64,000 nucleotides of DNA from Hoplostethus atlanticus (GCA_034670405.1 JAXDDX010000056.1:1116501-1180500), one strand, 5' to 3'; numbered from the stretch's first letter, positions 29,340-41,154 are shown. The notes: generated by a model not told the origin, from the sequence alone. Made by a program: numbers and translations.

Positions 29340-29590
29340 GGCAAGAAATTGGTGGTCATGCTCGGACTTTGAGGCACACGGAGCCGTTTTATCCCTCTTT
29401 CACTTGCAATTCAATATAATACATTTTCCTATTCATATCCACTTATCAATTCGCAGGAGAGGACCACACTCATGCATGATATATTTATTGTTAATGCAAA
29501 AGGCTTGTACCGCCCAGTGCTTATGCCTTCTGAGAAATGATGCAACCGATTCCTTCAGAGGTGGAACAATCAAAATGCTCATCAGAGGAG
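29340..29590. promoter_or_regulatory. candidate conserved non-coding element
   Basis: It contains cacttgcaattcaatataat, ttatcaattcgcaggagagg and tttattgttaatgcaaaagg. Texture call. Confidence 0.35.
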
Positions 29591-29595
29591 AAGAT

Positions 29596-29638
29596 TTTTT
29601 TTTTTAGGGGGGGTGGGGGGGTGGGTAAGGGGGGGTGA
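29596..29638 (+). repeat. poly-T then G-rich tract
   Basis: A T10 run followed by four runs of 7-8 and 3 G separated by T and TAA; a strong G-quadruplex pattern. Confidence 0.8.
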
Positions 29639-29825
29639 ACCGGACCAAGGTCCTAGAGTTCACATCATTTGTCCTTAGATAAGAGAACAGATGTGGGTAG
29701 ATATACACAGAAATATGACTTCCAGTAATTCATCTTGTGTGCTTGAGTCATTTATTCATTGATTCAGTCACATGAAAAGCTTCAAAAGTGGAAACATGAC
29801 AGGATAAATCAGGCACTCCTTGCTT

Positions 29826-29826
29826 G

Positions 29827-29879
<53 letters not shown>
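29826..29879 (+). repeat. (ATCT)n (GATA-type) microsatellite
   Basis: About 13 perfect tetranucleotide units. Confidence 0.96.
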
Positions 29880-30399
29880 GTACACAACAGAATTACCATG
29901 ACTTTTCTGAGGTGACAACCACACTGTCACATGTGCATTTAGGGACTTGATGCCAACTGAAATCTGACAGAAACACTTCCTTTACAGTTTATGGTTTAAA
30001 CAGCAGCGTGTAACAATGCATAAGAAAAGATGGTGTTGGTTAAGGTGCAACACTGTGAAGAAACTTATTGGGACCTCTCTAAAGGAGGAAGTTTGCTAGC
30101 ATTTTACAGGAAGTGCTGGGGACCAATTATCTAGAAGTGTGACACTGTCAGAAGTCTCCTGGTTTTGTCAAGTCTTCTGACACCCGCCTAGTGTTGTTCT
30201 GTGGGAAATGGAACTGTTGACATATTTTTTCCCAGACGGGATGGAAAAAAGACTGCATTCGTAAGTAGCCTAAGGGGTTAGATTTAACTTCTCATGGTCG
30301 ATACATTTTTAATTATCATTTTTTTAAGGATATGTGATAAGCATTCTGTGTTGTTGTCCTCTCCACCCCCCTGCTCGGAAATTTTTACAGTGTCTCGAA
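29880..30399. other. intergenic, no gene recognised
   Basis: Mixed sequence, nothing recognised. Confidence 0.5.
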
Positions 30400-30780
30400 T
30401 TGAAATAACTGACATTAAAACGTGTAAACGTCCCTCATTAGCGACAAGATTGGAGATGTCGTCGCTATCACATGGAAATCAGAAAAATAAGATGATAAAA
30501 CGTAGATTAGCATTTCAGAACTGCCTGCATCTAGTGCATCATTCTGCTTCAAAGAAGAAAAAGATAAATGATGATGCCATTAAAAGTGAACTAATTAAGG
30601 AATGCTTCTTTTAAAAACTCATTAACTGCACCCTCATTTACATAATGATGCATATTAATTAAGTTTTAATGAATCTGAGCTTCCATCAAGTCTCTCTCCT
30701 TGGCAGTGGAGCCATCCCTGCAAATGAATAAACACTTCTCTTAAGTATATTTCTCCCAACAAAATGGGAAATGGGTTTTA
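30400..30780. promoter_or_regulatory. candidate conserved non-coding element
   Basis: It contains agtgaactaattaaggaatg, acataatgatgcatattaat, taagttttaatgaatctgag and ctgcaaatgaataaacactt. High density of TAATTA-type sites without simple repeats. Confidence 0.43.
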
Positions 30781-30989
30781 AACAATGGCAACAAACAAAC
30801 AAAAGCCTTTTCTCTCTGCTCCATAGAAAGACACATAATTCAAGGTCAAGCTTCAACAGCAAAATCTACACAAGCCTCTTGTTAGTTCAAATTAATATAT
30901 ATTAAAAAAAAATAAAAAAATAATTGCTTTAATTCATAACAATTATTCTTTCCTATATCTAGTATTCATCGAGAGGGGGAAAATATCAT

Positions 30990-31165
30990 TGGAAGGTGCT
31001 CTTTTTTGAGCTTTTGAGGAAACCATTCACTCCAGATTGTGTCTTTAGACAGAGACATGCTATAGACCGGCTATGGGCTGCTTCTAATGAGATGCATTTT
31101 AAATTAGAGCGCACCTCTCACATTGCCAGCTGGTGCCTGTTCAGGTGCTCTTGTGTTGTGAATGA
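30990..31165. promoter_or_regulatory. candidate conserved non-coding element
   Basis: It contains ggctgcttctaatgagatgc and attttaaattagagcgcacc, directly left of a CA tract. Confidence 0.35.
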
Positions 31166-31171
31166 CGGAAT

Positions 31172-31187
31172 GCACACACACACACAC

Positions 31188-31248
<61 letters not shown>
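31172..31248 (+). repeat. (CA)n microsatellite
   Basis: About 38 units with one CG interruption; one of the longest CA tracts in the window. Confidence 0.96.
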
Positions 31249-31251
<3 letters not shown>

Positions 31252-31447
31252 TATTCCCTGTCCCCTCCATACCACATGAAAACCCTTCTACCTCCTAACT
31301 TACAACACAAAAATACATTTATTCACCGAACACTGCGGTGGTTGCCTGTGGGGTCTAAGTGACTTCTCTCTATCCTGGTTTATACCGTAGTAGAATTATG
31401 CCATTTTTCTAAATGAAATAAAAAATCATTAAGCTAACCCTCTGTTC

Positions 31448-31578
31448 CAGTTTTTCTTAAACTAGAGGTTTCGGACCCAAAATGACCTGAGCGCCAGAAA
31501 GTTCTCTACAGACCGGGGAGAGACAAAATCTTTTAAATTTGGATTCCAAGCTGAAAAAAAGGTTAAGAAGCCCGTGTT
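31448..31578. mobile_element. short hAT-type MITE (diverged)
   Basis: The left end ccagtttttcttaaact and the right end aggttaagaagcccgtg are imperfect inverted repeats that resemble the CAGTGGTTCTTAACCT end of hAT elements. The inner sequence ggtttcggacccaaaatgac recalls fish hAT-derived repeats. No clean 8-bp target duplication is seen. Confidence 0.5.
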
Positions 31579-32079
31579 CCATAAACGAATGCTATGTGTG
31601 CCACACAGCATCGCATTTGCCCAGCTCATTTCCTGGCTTTGAACGCGTCTCTGCTACTAAGAGTTCTGTAAGATATCGTCATGTAAGGTATCAATCATTA
31701 GCTGCTGTCTCACACTCCTGTACAAGAGAGTTGTCCAAAGAAATAAAGACCTACTTTGGCCAGGTGGAAACCAGACCGTTCAGCCAGTTCCACTTTTATT
31801 ATTCCACCTTTATTTGGAATTATTTGGAAAATCCTGCAGAAATAACTAAATATAGGATTCTACAACGAGGTGGACAGAGATGATAACCACTATGAAGTAC
31901 TATAAGGTGTCTGTACCCCGGAAGAGCATACCACCTTGTTTGTTTATTTGTTTGTGTGCCCTTGCGTCTCCCCGGCTGGTATATGTAGCAGGCAAGCGCA
32001 GGCACGCGGTGAGGCCGACGAGCTGGAGGGGTTAAAGGTCATAACGATCAGATGATTGGAACTAGAGAGGGAGAGTGTG
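31579..32079. other. intergenic, no gene recognised
   Basis: Mixed sequence, nothing recognised. Confidence 0.5.
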
Positions 32080-32465
32080 TAGCCATGTAAGGGAAAATGG
32101 GGGAAGCAGATGCCCGTTAATTAGGGGAAATGTGACGGACAAGATTTGATCAGCGAGGGGTACGGCTGCCTCCTGCAGTATGGCAGCTGTTGCGAGGGGG
32201 ATGCTGGTGGGGCTGGCGTGTGTGCGTTCCCCGTCCCCACAGGGCACCGCCACACTTCACAGACATGCCGGGAACCGTCCGCAGGCCAATGCAGTGCCCT
32301 GTGGAGAGGGACTATTTAGATCACAATGCAATTCAAGTCATTAAACTCTCGGATGAAGTTGTATTTGTCTATGTTGACTCACACTGGAAAAACTTGATTT
32401 CTTCCTTTGATGGAAATGTGGGATTTGTACTTCCCCCTCGTTTTTGTTATTAAAGTTTTGGTTGG
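32080..32465. promoter_or_regulatory. candidate conserved non-coding element
   Basis: It contains atgcccgttaattaggggaa, gatcacaatgcaattcaagt and cattaaactctcggatgaag, with GC-balanced middle sequence. Texture call. Confidence 0.37.
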
Positions 32466-33891
32466 AAATGTTTTGATATGTGTGCGGCTCTGACACTTCT
32501 TTTTTTTTTTTTTTCAAGTGACATGCATTCATTAGCAATCACAAAAATATCATCTGCGATCAAATTTATCTGTCAGGTGTACGCTTTCTGTCTGTGTTTC
32601 GCTCCCTGGGGATCGGAATGGGGTCAGGACTGCAACTCACTAGGGTTTTGTAATTGTGTGCTGCTATAAAAATGAAATTGACTTTGTTTTATTGTCAAAC
32701 CTCTCTAGACCTATGTTCAAAATATTTAGCTCTTGCTGAAACTGATTTTGCAGGCTAAACTATGTGCTTATCTACCAAAAAAAATATTGTCTTATAGACT
32801 AGGCCAAGAGAGTATTCAATCTAGCTTACACTTCAAGTACTTTGGAGAATTAGTCATCATTGCCAATAACCTTAGACAAAGATTTCTCCTAAACAATTGA
32901 GGCGCCCACCTCATTCTCTTGATGTCTTACCTTGAAGTCCTGACTCAGACTTTGAAAACCTTGGGCCTAGACAACAACAGCCCTCTGCTGCTGGTCTCTT
33001 TGTCATTGCTCAGCCTGTATCTGAAAACATGAACATCCTCTCTGACACTGTCTGTCACTTTTGTCCTCTGTTCTGAAAATGGTGGAGTTTCAGTGAAAAG
33101 TGTAACTTCTCTGCCAATGACTCTCTCTGTCTGTCTGCCTGTCTGTCTGTCTTTCCGTCTGTCTGCCTCCCTGTCAGCCGATGTGTCTACCTGCCTACCT
33201 GCCTGTTGATCTGTGAATGTTTCTATCTATGGTCTTGTCAGATAGTCATGCCACCCCCCGCCCCCCCCACTCTAATGTTCTCATTTCAGACATGTAATTA
33301 GACTTAGACTGACATGATGCCAGACAATGTTGAGTGACATTACTAATAAACACACCCAACTAGATATGATCAATGAGTATTTTTGAAGATGTCATTTATA
33401 TCATGCTAAGGAAATAATCCACACATATTTCACTCCAGTACAAGTGCTGTTAGATCAGATAGTTTTTACTAAGTTTTACTAAGTAGAAGTTTTACTAAGT
33501 TTTTTTTATAGAAAATAGAAAAAGTATGTCGTTACTTTCAAATAAAAAGAAAAAGAAAGTATGCACATTCCAGACATGCAAATATTTGATGGGTCATTAC
33601 AGAAATGAGTCAAAGATTTTGAGTATTTTCCTTTTTGATCAAATCAACGAAACCAGCATCAGTTGAGGGAGGTTAGAATGAAATGTGGTTTCCCGTAACG
33701 GGCAGATATCGTTGTGTTCACTCACTCTTAATGTCGAAAACGAAACCTCAGATAATACATGCTTAAAAAAACACTCAAGACTTTTGAAAGTACTCAAAAC
33801 AAAACAAAACAAAACATCTAAGTAGAAGTTCTATATAGTTACTTATTAAAACATCAACTGTTACACATTAACACCCACACAAAGTATATTG

Positions 33892-33929
<38 letters not shown>

Positions 33930-34289
33930 AGTGCATGAGAAAGAGTACGTCTGTGTTTGTTAAGTTAAAAAATCATCATTTGCTTCAATAACAAGACTCT
34001 TTTGATCATGTATTATGTTAAGATGTTTTATGTTAAATTTATCATTTCATTGTTACAAGCAGAAGATTTTGGCACAAATAAAAAAATAAATATGTTTCTG
34101 CTCAGAAGCCCCACCCCCCTCACCCCCACATACACTCACACACACACCACCACCCATTAAAACTTATCTTTCTTTAATCAATTGTTAAATGTCATAGACA
34201 ATCATCATTTAACACAGTCTTCCTGTGTGATTCTTTTTAATCTGGCTGTAAATAGGGCAGCCCTGTCTATCACTTCAGTTTCTCCCGTA
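32466..34289. other. intergenic with simple repeats
   Basis: It holds poly-T at 32499-32514, TCTG/CCTG-rich sequence at 33121-33215, C runs at 33253-33272, a three-fold tttactaag repeat at about 33465-33500, (AAAAC)n at 33798-33816 and a TG tract at 33893-33927. No gene recognised. Confidence 0.6.
33893..33927 (+). repeat. (TG)n microsatellite
   Basis: About 17 units. Confidence 0.95.
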
Positions 34290-34900
34290 CACCAGAGACT
34301 TAAGGTGTTTCAACAATAGCTTGCGAAAAAAAAACAAAGAAGCACTTTTTTTCCCCCTCGTCTCAAATCCCCGCAGAGAACACCAAAGGTATGAAAAGTG
34401 AAGAAAGGAGGAAATAAATCCGGGCGATGATGAATAATTTGAATGTAGAAATGAAGCTGTTTCAGGAGTGAGTGAGATACCGCACAAGGAGCAGCCATGG
34501 GGAGCGTACAATTAGGTCACCCAAAATAAAACGCTATCCTCCAGTAAGTCTTTCTTGGAGTTGTCAAATTCAATATATTTCAATGCCAACAGAATTCTTG
34601 ATTTGGCTGTAAAGTGAGAGGGCGAAGAGAAAGAGAGCGAAGGACTATTTGAGAGAGACAGTCCAGGACAACATTTCATAATTCATCTAAACGTGGGATT
34701 TTCCCACCGTCCTGTCAGGAGGGACAACAACCATAGCCACATCTTCTAGTATATACTGATAAACATTATGTGTTCGTGCAAAAATTAACAGGGATCCTTT
34801 GAGCTGATGAATGTGCCGTTAAACAGATGTCTCTCGCTCTCTGTGGCTGTATATTCCATTTAATGGCACCGATATGGAGCCCATACATGGAGCACACATG
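34290..34900. promoter_or_regulatory. candidate conserved non-coding region
   Basis: It contains gatgatgaataatttgaatg, gcgtacaattaggtcaccca, tttcataattcatctaaacg and ttccatttaatggcaccgat. It may be two adjacent elements split by a GA-rich stretch at about 34620-34665. Confidence 0.35.
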
Positions 34901-35024
34901 TGACCTGCCCCCACCCACCTCATGTACCGGTGCGGGGTGACAAAATTTTGTGGTGGGGGGGGGGGCAAGAGTTTACAAAGCATCAGTGCAGTGACAAAAA
35001 GTCAGCAAACAGCCCCAGCCATCC

Positions 35025-35116
35025 GGCATCTCTCTCTCTGTCTCTGTCGCTCTCTCTCTTTCTTCCTTCTCTCTCTCTCTCTCTCTCTCTCTCGCTATGC
35101 CTCTCTCTCTCTCTCC
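35025..35116 (+). repeat. CT-rich microsatellite
   Basis: (CT)n with GTCG, TTCC and ATGC interruptions. Confidence 0.94.
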
Positions 35117-35479
35117 GACACCCAACAGGAAGGCAAGGCTCCTCCAGAGAGCACAGTATAGCACGTCTCCAGGTGACAGATATGTCACACCACCTTAAAC
35201 CCTGTGGCACAATTATACCTCTGTCGCTCTGAAGGGAGAAGAGGAGGGGGGGTGAGATGGTGGGTAGAGACAGAGAGTGAGTGAGTGAGTGAGAGGAGAA
35301 GTGGAGGGAGGGAAGGGTGTGGGGTGGTGATGGTGGTGCTGGATGCTTTACTCCTGGCTTATTCAAAGAGACAGCCCAAGGGATGCCTCTCGCTCTTTTA
35401 ACAAAGCACTTCTTCGTTTTTTTTTGGTTTTTTTTTCTTGAGTATTGCTGGGTGCGCTCCAGTCAAATCCTCTGGGCCT
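35117..35479. other. non-coding, G-rich and GA-rich patches
   Basis: A (GTGA)n run at 35276-35292, ggtggtgatggtggtg at about 35323-35338 and T-rich runs at 35417-35439. No gene. Confidence 0.55.
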
Positions 35480-35905
35480 CACTCTTCCCCTCAGCCATTT
35501 GAGGATGCCTCAGAAACTTTTTCTCGCAGACATCGGGCCCCGTTTCAGTGCGGATGTTTCAAATGAATAATCCAATGCTGCTGTGGCCGTGCAGAGGGTT
35601 ACTTGGGAGTCAGGATAGATGGCGGTTTAATGTCAGGCTCACACAGACATTATAGCTGAGGGAGTGTCACCGTGTCCCCTGTGGTGAATTTCACAGCAAT
35701 GGCCGTCTGTTTCATTGCTTGCAGGTAATTAGATTATTTTTTTTCTCATTCCTGATGAGCTTCTCATCGGGTTTGGTTTAAACGTCAATTTTCTTTTAAA
35801 ATATTACATTTCTATTAGCCACACAGTTTGTATTAGCTCTTTCTGACTTGCGATGACTTGGGAGTGCCTAATATGGGCCCACGGCTTTAACAATGCATGA
35901 GTGAG
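35480..35905. promoter_or_regulatory. candidate conserved non-coding element
   Basis: It contains caaatgaataatccaatgct, cttgcaggtaattagattat, tttctattagccacacagtt and gcctaatatgggcccacggc. A long complex block without simple repeats. Confidence 0.4.
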
Positions 35906-36039
35906 GGAAAGAGAGAGGGGACGTGCTCACACTCCAACTAGGTCAAACTGTCTAAGGAACAAAACAGAACAGACCTCAAGTTTGCAGAAATCATTATAGG
36001 AAAACAAACTTGTCACTCGCTTGACACTCTGTTTTGCTT

Positions 36040-36660
36040 TCCGAAGCAGAGAATGATAATAATAATAAAAAAAAATCTCCATTGCAAATTAGCCTCTATG
36101 GTTGTGAAGTTTCCCCCGTTTGAAATGCATATCAAAAAGCCAGCCAAAGCCACAACTTACCTTGTCACTGACATCGGGGGACAGGAGAAGAAACGCGCCT
36201 TCTCTTCGAGAGCTGGTTTCGATTGTATACACAAGCCCCACAAAGAAAGATAAACCAGAGGCACACATTCATAAAATATACATTTGCTTCTTTGTCTTTC
36301 CTTAAGATCTTCGACAAATAGTGCTGATGCAAGAAGGACAAAAAGAGAGAAGGTTACAGGGTGTTTGAAAAAACGGAATTGCAGCGGGGACGACTTAACC
36401 CTATCTCATTTGGCTTTCCGCAAGATAAAGATATGAATTACTATTGATCATGAAAAAGGATTAATTCATTCTTAAAGCAGCTTTAAGGGTGTTTTTAGCA
36501 TTTTTCGCTCCACTTTCCCCTCAGGGTTTACAATGGGATCGATGAGGCGACATTAGCCTGTAGCCTTCCAAAACCCATTTCAACAGAGCATATTTCTCCT
36601 AAAACGACACGATATCATGAGAGTTTTGACCACCGTGTGCATTCAATAAGCAGCTATGTG
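36040..36660. promoter_or_regulatory. candidate conserved non-coding region
   Basis: Two CNE-like stretches: 36065-36250 (ttgcaaattagcctctatgg, gaaatgcatatcaaaaagcc) and 36375-36600 (tgaattactattgatcatga, ggattaattcattcttaaag). A short AT-rich spacer lies between them. Confidence 0.38.
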
Positions 36661-36844
36661 CACTAAGTGTTTCATTACCTTGCAATACTTTTTTTTTTTT
36701 TACTGTGAGACATAACCCAGTTTCTGGTAGTTTATTAACACCTGTCACCTGCATTTCTTTGTCAGTTGCAGCCACTATCCAGCGAACCATGCACGCCGTC
36801 CGTTCCTCACCTTGTCTGTCTAGGGCCTGTTTTCACGGGCTACG

Positions 36845-36864
36845 TTTGTGTGTGTGTGTGTGTA

Positions 36865-36901
<37 letters not shown>

Positions 36902-36920
36902 ATGTATATGTGTGTGTGTA
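36845..36920 (+). repeat. (TG)n/(TATG)n microsatellite
   Basis: TG runs interrupted by ATG and TATATG, about 75 bp. Confidence 0.94.
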
Positions 36921-36929
36921 TGATTGCCA

Positions 36930-37190
36930 GTACAGGAGAGTGCGGCGGGAGTGACAGCGCCCCTCCCCAAGGTCACGTCCAAGGAGAGTCGAGCCAATTA
37001 CTATGCAGATCAGAGCTGATGGCGTTTAAGGGGATTGCTCCGATGCAATCACATTAGCTGGCCAGAGAGGAATCTCCAGGCTGACCCCAATCACAGGGGC
37101 TACAGCGCCGGGGTCACCCAGGATGGAGGACTGCCGCCCATGTTTTCTTTTCACAAAACACTTTTTCCTTATCTCGACCGGGCACGTGAT
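36930..37190. promoter_or_regulatory. candidate conserved non-coding element
   Basis: A GC-balanced block with gagccaattactatgcagat, ccgatgcaatcacattagct and cccaatcacaggggctacag, between a TG tract and a C run. Confidence 0.38.
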
Positions 37191-37202
37191 TATCAAGCCA
37201 AA

Positions 37203-37224
37203 CAACCCCCCCCCCCCCGCCCCA
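37203..37224 (+). repeat. C-rich run
   Basis: C15 with one G, then CCCC; a possible assembly weak point. Confidence 0.8.
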
Positions 37225-37401
37225 ACCCTCCTACAGGCGTGCACTTGCATATATTTTTTTAAGAGTGCATGTGGATCAGTACACATACGGTACATAATGT
37301 ATAGTTGTTGAAGATACAAAAAAAAGACGCACCACACATAAATAAATCTATTGTATATGCATGTATTGGGAGATGCACAGATAGACAGACGAGTACAAGA
37401 A

Positions 37402-37444
37402 GCACACATGCACACACACACATGCACACACACACACACACATA
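37402..37444 (+). repeat. (CA)n imperfect microsatellite
   Basis: CA runs with TG interruptions. Confidence 0.9.
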
Positions 37445-37673
37445 CGCCCTAACAATGTTCACCATTGACCACAGTTATCCGCCGACACAGCCAGACAAAC
37501 GGACAGATATTCACACTTTTCTCTCCATCTATTCCTCCTCTGCTCCCCTCTTTCTCTCTCCCACTCGTCTTTCAGGTGAATGCCTGTCTGTGATCCGCCG
37601 CGGTCTTGGAGGGCAGATTGCAATTTACTCTCTCCCTGTGGGTGAGGTGTGTGTGTCCAGGTTGTAAATATGC

Positions 37674-37737
37674 CTCCTCTATCTCTCTCTCTTTCTCTGT
37701 TGCACCACCCCTCTCTCTCTCTCTCTCTCTCTCTATG

Positions 37738-37771
<34 letters not shown>
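37674..37771 (+). repeat. (CT)n microsatellite
   Basis: Two long CT runs split by TTTCTCTGTTGCACCA and by ATGC. Confidence 0.95.
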
Positions 37772-37774
<3 letters not shown>

Positions 37775-37965
37775 CTTCAGTAGTGTCCCTGCTGCCCGTA
37801 TGGCCAGTAATGAGAGTGAGTTTGATCAGGTCGCCTCGGTGTTCCTGGAAAGATCTCACTTGAGCCCACTGGCCCGTAATGGAATCTGCATCTAATGCAT
37901 ACATAAATCACACCTCTTTCAGGACATTTTCATATGCATAATGTCCTTTCACCCCCCCCTTCTTT
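37775..37965. promoter_or_regulatory. candidate conserved non-coding element
   Basis: It lies immediately right of the CT tract. It contains atggccagtaatgagagtga, gcatctaatgcatacataaa and tttcatatgcataatgtcct; the last holds an octamer-like ATATGCATAAT. Confidence 0.4.
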
Positions 37966-38218
37966 CTCTTTCCACCCGATGAGCTTTGTATGGAGGGTTG
38001 GGGGGGGTTACAGACGAATGGAGAGAGAGAGAGGGGTGAGAGAGAGAGTCCTTCTTTTGCCTCTTTTTTCCCTGTGTCTTTTAAAGAAAGAGAGAGCCGT
38101 CTGTAATTCTGTCCAATCTATTGTGCTGACAAGACTGGCTGAGTGGCGAGATGATGCTAAGATTGGGGAGGATCTTCTTTAGGTGCCTGTTCGACATCTG
38201 TTCTTGGTGTCTGTATCC

Positions 38219-38249
<31 letters not shown>

Positions 38250-38396
38250 GTGCGAGAGAGAGAAAGAGAAAGAATAAATAATAGGTAAAAAGGGGGGTTA
38301 CATATGTGTGTGCATGTGCATGTGCATGTTTGTGAGTGTGCTGGTGTGTGTGTTTGTGTGAAAGAAAGATAAATAATTGGTAAAAAGGAGTACAGA
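38219..38396 (+). repeat. TG tracts with a diverged duplication
   Basis: Two units each end in a purine-rich patch, then aataaataataggtaaaaag (about 38272-38291) or gataaataattggtaaaaag (about 38368-38387). Each is preceded by a TG run, which suggests a tandem duplication of about 96 bp. Confidence 0.7.
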
Positions 38397-38458
38397 ATTT
38401 GTCAATTCGGCACATTGCTTGGACTTTGGGTAGATTTGAGAAGGACAGTTGATATGGC

Positions 38459-38535
38459 CTCTCTCTCTTTCTCTCTCTGTTTCTCTCTCTCTCTCTACCT
38501 CTCTTTCTCTTTACCTCTCTTTCTCTCTCCTCAGA
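38459..38535 (+). repeat. CT-rich microsatellite
   Basis: CT and TTTC units with ACCT interruptions. Confidence 0.92.
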
Positions 38536-38815
38536 GGCTTTGTTATGTTAATGCAGACGAATGTGGCAGATTCACCGTGATTTTTCATCCGCCGGTGACG
38601 AGAGATAAAAGGCCGAGTGACGAGGTGTCGCGATCGTCCTCACTGTTCGCCTCTCAGTCACTAACAAGCTTCTGCATTGTACCTTCGCCATTTTCCGCGT
38701 GCATTCCATTTGCATCTGCAAGCCTCCACTTCATCCTCCCTCCTAAAAGTTTATGCCTTCTCGTTAGGGCCACGTAGGTGTGAGATTAAAATGTTGGGCA
38801 GACTTTCATTTTCGT
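38536..38815. promoter_or_regulatory. candidate conserved non-coding element
   Basis: It lies right of a CT tract. It contains tatgttaatgcagacgaatg and tgcattccatttgcatctgc, the latter with an ATTTGCAT octamer at about 38708-38715. Confidence 0.37.
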
Positions 38816-38835
38816 AAGCGTACTCTCTCTGCGTG

Positions 38836-38838
<3 letters not shown>

Positions 38839-38866
<28 letters not shown>
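38839..38866 (+). repeat. (TG)n microsatellite
   Basis: About 14 units. Confidence 0.94.
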
Positions 38867-38949
38867 ACATGCACATGCACACGCGTGTGTATTTGCATGC
38901 ATGCTGTAAAGAAGACATTACCATACAGCATCTATGCTAGTGAGTGTTA

Positions 38950-39265
38950 TTTATTTATTTGAGTGCCTCCTAAGTACGTGGCACCTTTTTTTCCGTTAGG
39001 GCTCTGCATCTCTTTAGATGATACAAGCTGCCATATCAGCACAGGCTAACCCATTCTTAATCACATTTGCATTTTTATTTTGAGATATTCCTCAAACGTT
39101 TGCATTATTGAGGATTTATGATGAGCTCTTCGCCTGATCTTCCATCAACTTCACTCATAAAGAAGGTTCTCCATAACTCATCGGCGAGTGGAATATGCTG
39201 TCCCCCTGAAGTAATTAGATAGCAGAATTCTGATATGGAAAGTTTGAATAAATCACTTTGTTTAT
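38950..39265. promoter_or_regulatory. candidate conserved non-coding element
   Basis: It contains ttaatcacatttgcattttt with an ATTTGCAT octamer, gtttgcattattgaggattt, ctgaagtaattagatagcag and gagtggaatatgctgtcccc. Dense complex sequence without simple repeats. Confidence 0.43.
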
Positions 39266-39934
39266 GAGTGCTGAGGCCTTGGGAACAGGGGAAGTCAAAA
39301 GGGAGCGCTGTTCACACCACGCAAGAAAAAGCGGAAAGAGGTTCAAATTCCCAGCCTGCAGTATTGTTACTGTACCGGGTGCAAGTGCAACGTTTTTGAT
39401 TTTCACGGGAACAATCAATCAGTCACGGGTGTCGTGTGAGCTTTACATTTTTTCCGACACGTCTCTTCTCCGTTGTTAAGGTGCAGTTGTGTTTTCTTTT
39501 TAAGCGAGTTAGTGCGGCATTTATGGAGCGCGTCGGCTCACGAGGGGACACGACTAAAAGAATTTCATTCATATATATCGCTTTCAGTGGAAAGTTTCAG
39601 TTGCCACGTGGATAACGCTGCTTCCTTTACATCCCGTCGTGAAAATGTATTAAACGAAAACATCTGGGAGAAAAAAAAACGATAAAAACATTCTAACTGA
39701 TGTTTTGATGCACTCTTTATCCGCGTGTCGTTGTTTATCACAGCCAGTTCTGTGTTTGTGAGTAGAAACTGAAGACAAGTTTTGCACTATATGACACACA
39801 AGCTCTCTTCTGAACATCTGTAATCATGTTCAAAGTGTGTGACAATGACCACAAACCAACCTGTGTGGGCCGGTGCACTCTGAAGGCAACGGCCCTCTTT
39901 CTCTTTGTCTCTCTCTTTTTTTGCAAAATTCAAA
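39266..39934. other. intergenic, no gene recognised
   Basis: Mixed sequence with a slightly raised CpG level at about 39495-39560; too small to call a CpG island. Confidence 0.45.
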
Positions 39935-40340
39935 TGATGTTCTCTCGAATGCAAAACGAGTGTTTTTGGCAAATCTTTGGGAAATGAATCAAGCCGAGTT
40001 TTATTAAAAAGGATTTGAATATTCAAATGAACGCTTGACTGATCTTTTGTTTAAGCCCTCTTCCTGTCACCAGTTATTAGCTCAAGAGGGTGAAAAGTTT
40101 CACATATTTTGGTGAATTTCACATTGGATTTACACTGGAGGGGATTTTATTAAACCATTATTTACATTGACTTATTCCCATTTTGGTTCCCCTGCGAAAA
40201 GTTTGAGCTTGACATTGTTTGAACAAACTTCTGTGTTTTTTCTTATTAGATATTATTATACATTTGCGGCGATGCCCCGACAAAAATAGGATTTTCAGTC
40301 ACTGTTTACCAAGATGTAATTGGCTATCTAGAGTAGAGAG
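39935..40340. promoter_or_regulatory. candidate conserved non-coding region
   Basis: It contains ggatttgaatattcaaatga (a near palindrome), accagttattagctcaagag, attaaaccattatttacatt and aagatgtaattggctatcta. AT-rich and complex. Confidence 0.37.
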
Positions 40341-41023
40341 GCATTTGGTGCGAGACTGAACTTTTGGATGGAACAGAAATGACTGCCTCAATATACCATT
40401 CTGATTAAGTACACAATCTACACAATCACATCAGGAGTTTTAGGAACGAATCAACATGTGTGTATCATACAACAGTGGACACATCTAAACTCAGGCAATC
40501 ACTCAGAGTCATTGCCGTGTTTGCTTGAGATAACTGTAGGTGGTTATTCTACAAATGGGACTCCTCTGCCTTGTTATAATTACCGCCGCGTGCTCTCAGA
40601 GTGATGCGGTACGAATGTGTGAAGCCATTGTACGTGGGGATCAAAATAATGACATGTCGACCCATGAGAGGAAAGGATTAAAAACTAGATTGATTGTTTT
40701 TTTGCATGAAAAGCAGTTCAGTGATGTTGAACAAGTGGAATTCAGTGCAGTGATTCAAAAAAGGACAACTTGCCCTCTGTGTGAGGCGCGTTAAACAAAC
40801 CAAGTAATAGTGGCAGACTTCCCATTAATTAAGCTTGAAGGATTCAGTTTCAATCCTCCATTTGTTGATGGGGAATTGCATACTTCACAGCCTCTGCCCC
40901 TTTGATGGTAGTTTTGGGACCAACAAATTGATTGATGGATAGCTATTTGCATGTATCTTAAAATGCATCTTTTTTCTCCCCCTTTTTATTGAAAATAATG
41001 GAATGGAAGTAAGTGTGTGTAGG
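40341..41023. other. intergenic, no gene recognised
   Basis: Mixed sequence. A weak CNE-like patch lies at 40815-40890 (cccattaattaagcttgaag). Confidence 0.45.
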
Positions 41024-41065
41024 TGGGGCTGGGGGGGCTGGGGGGGGCTGGGTGGGGGGGGTGGG
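41024..41065 (+). repeat. G-rich tract, G-quadruplex pattern
   Basis: Six G runs of 3-8 separated by CT or T within about 42 bp. Confidence 0.85.
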
Positions 41066-41147
41066 CTTGTTAAACAGAATTCATTTTCCACCAGATCATA
41101 ATGCAATCATAGTAGGACTGCTTTTATTGTGCCAGTCAGCACGCCCG

Positions 41148-41154
41148 CACACAC

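Noticed and set aside
39480-39660. CpG island promoter
   Set aside because: CpGs are only slightly raised over less than 100 bp and no first exon or start pattern follows.
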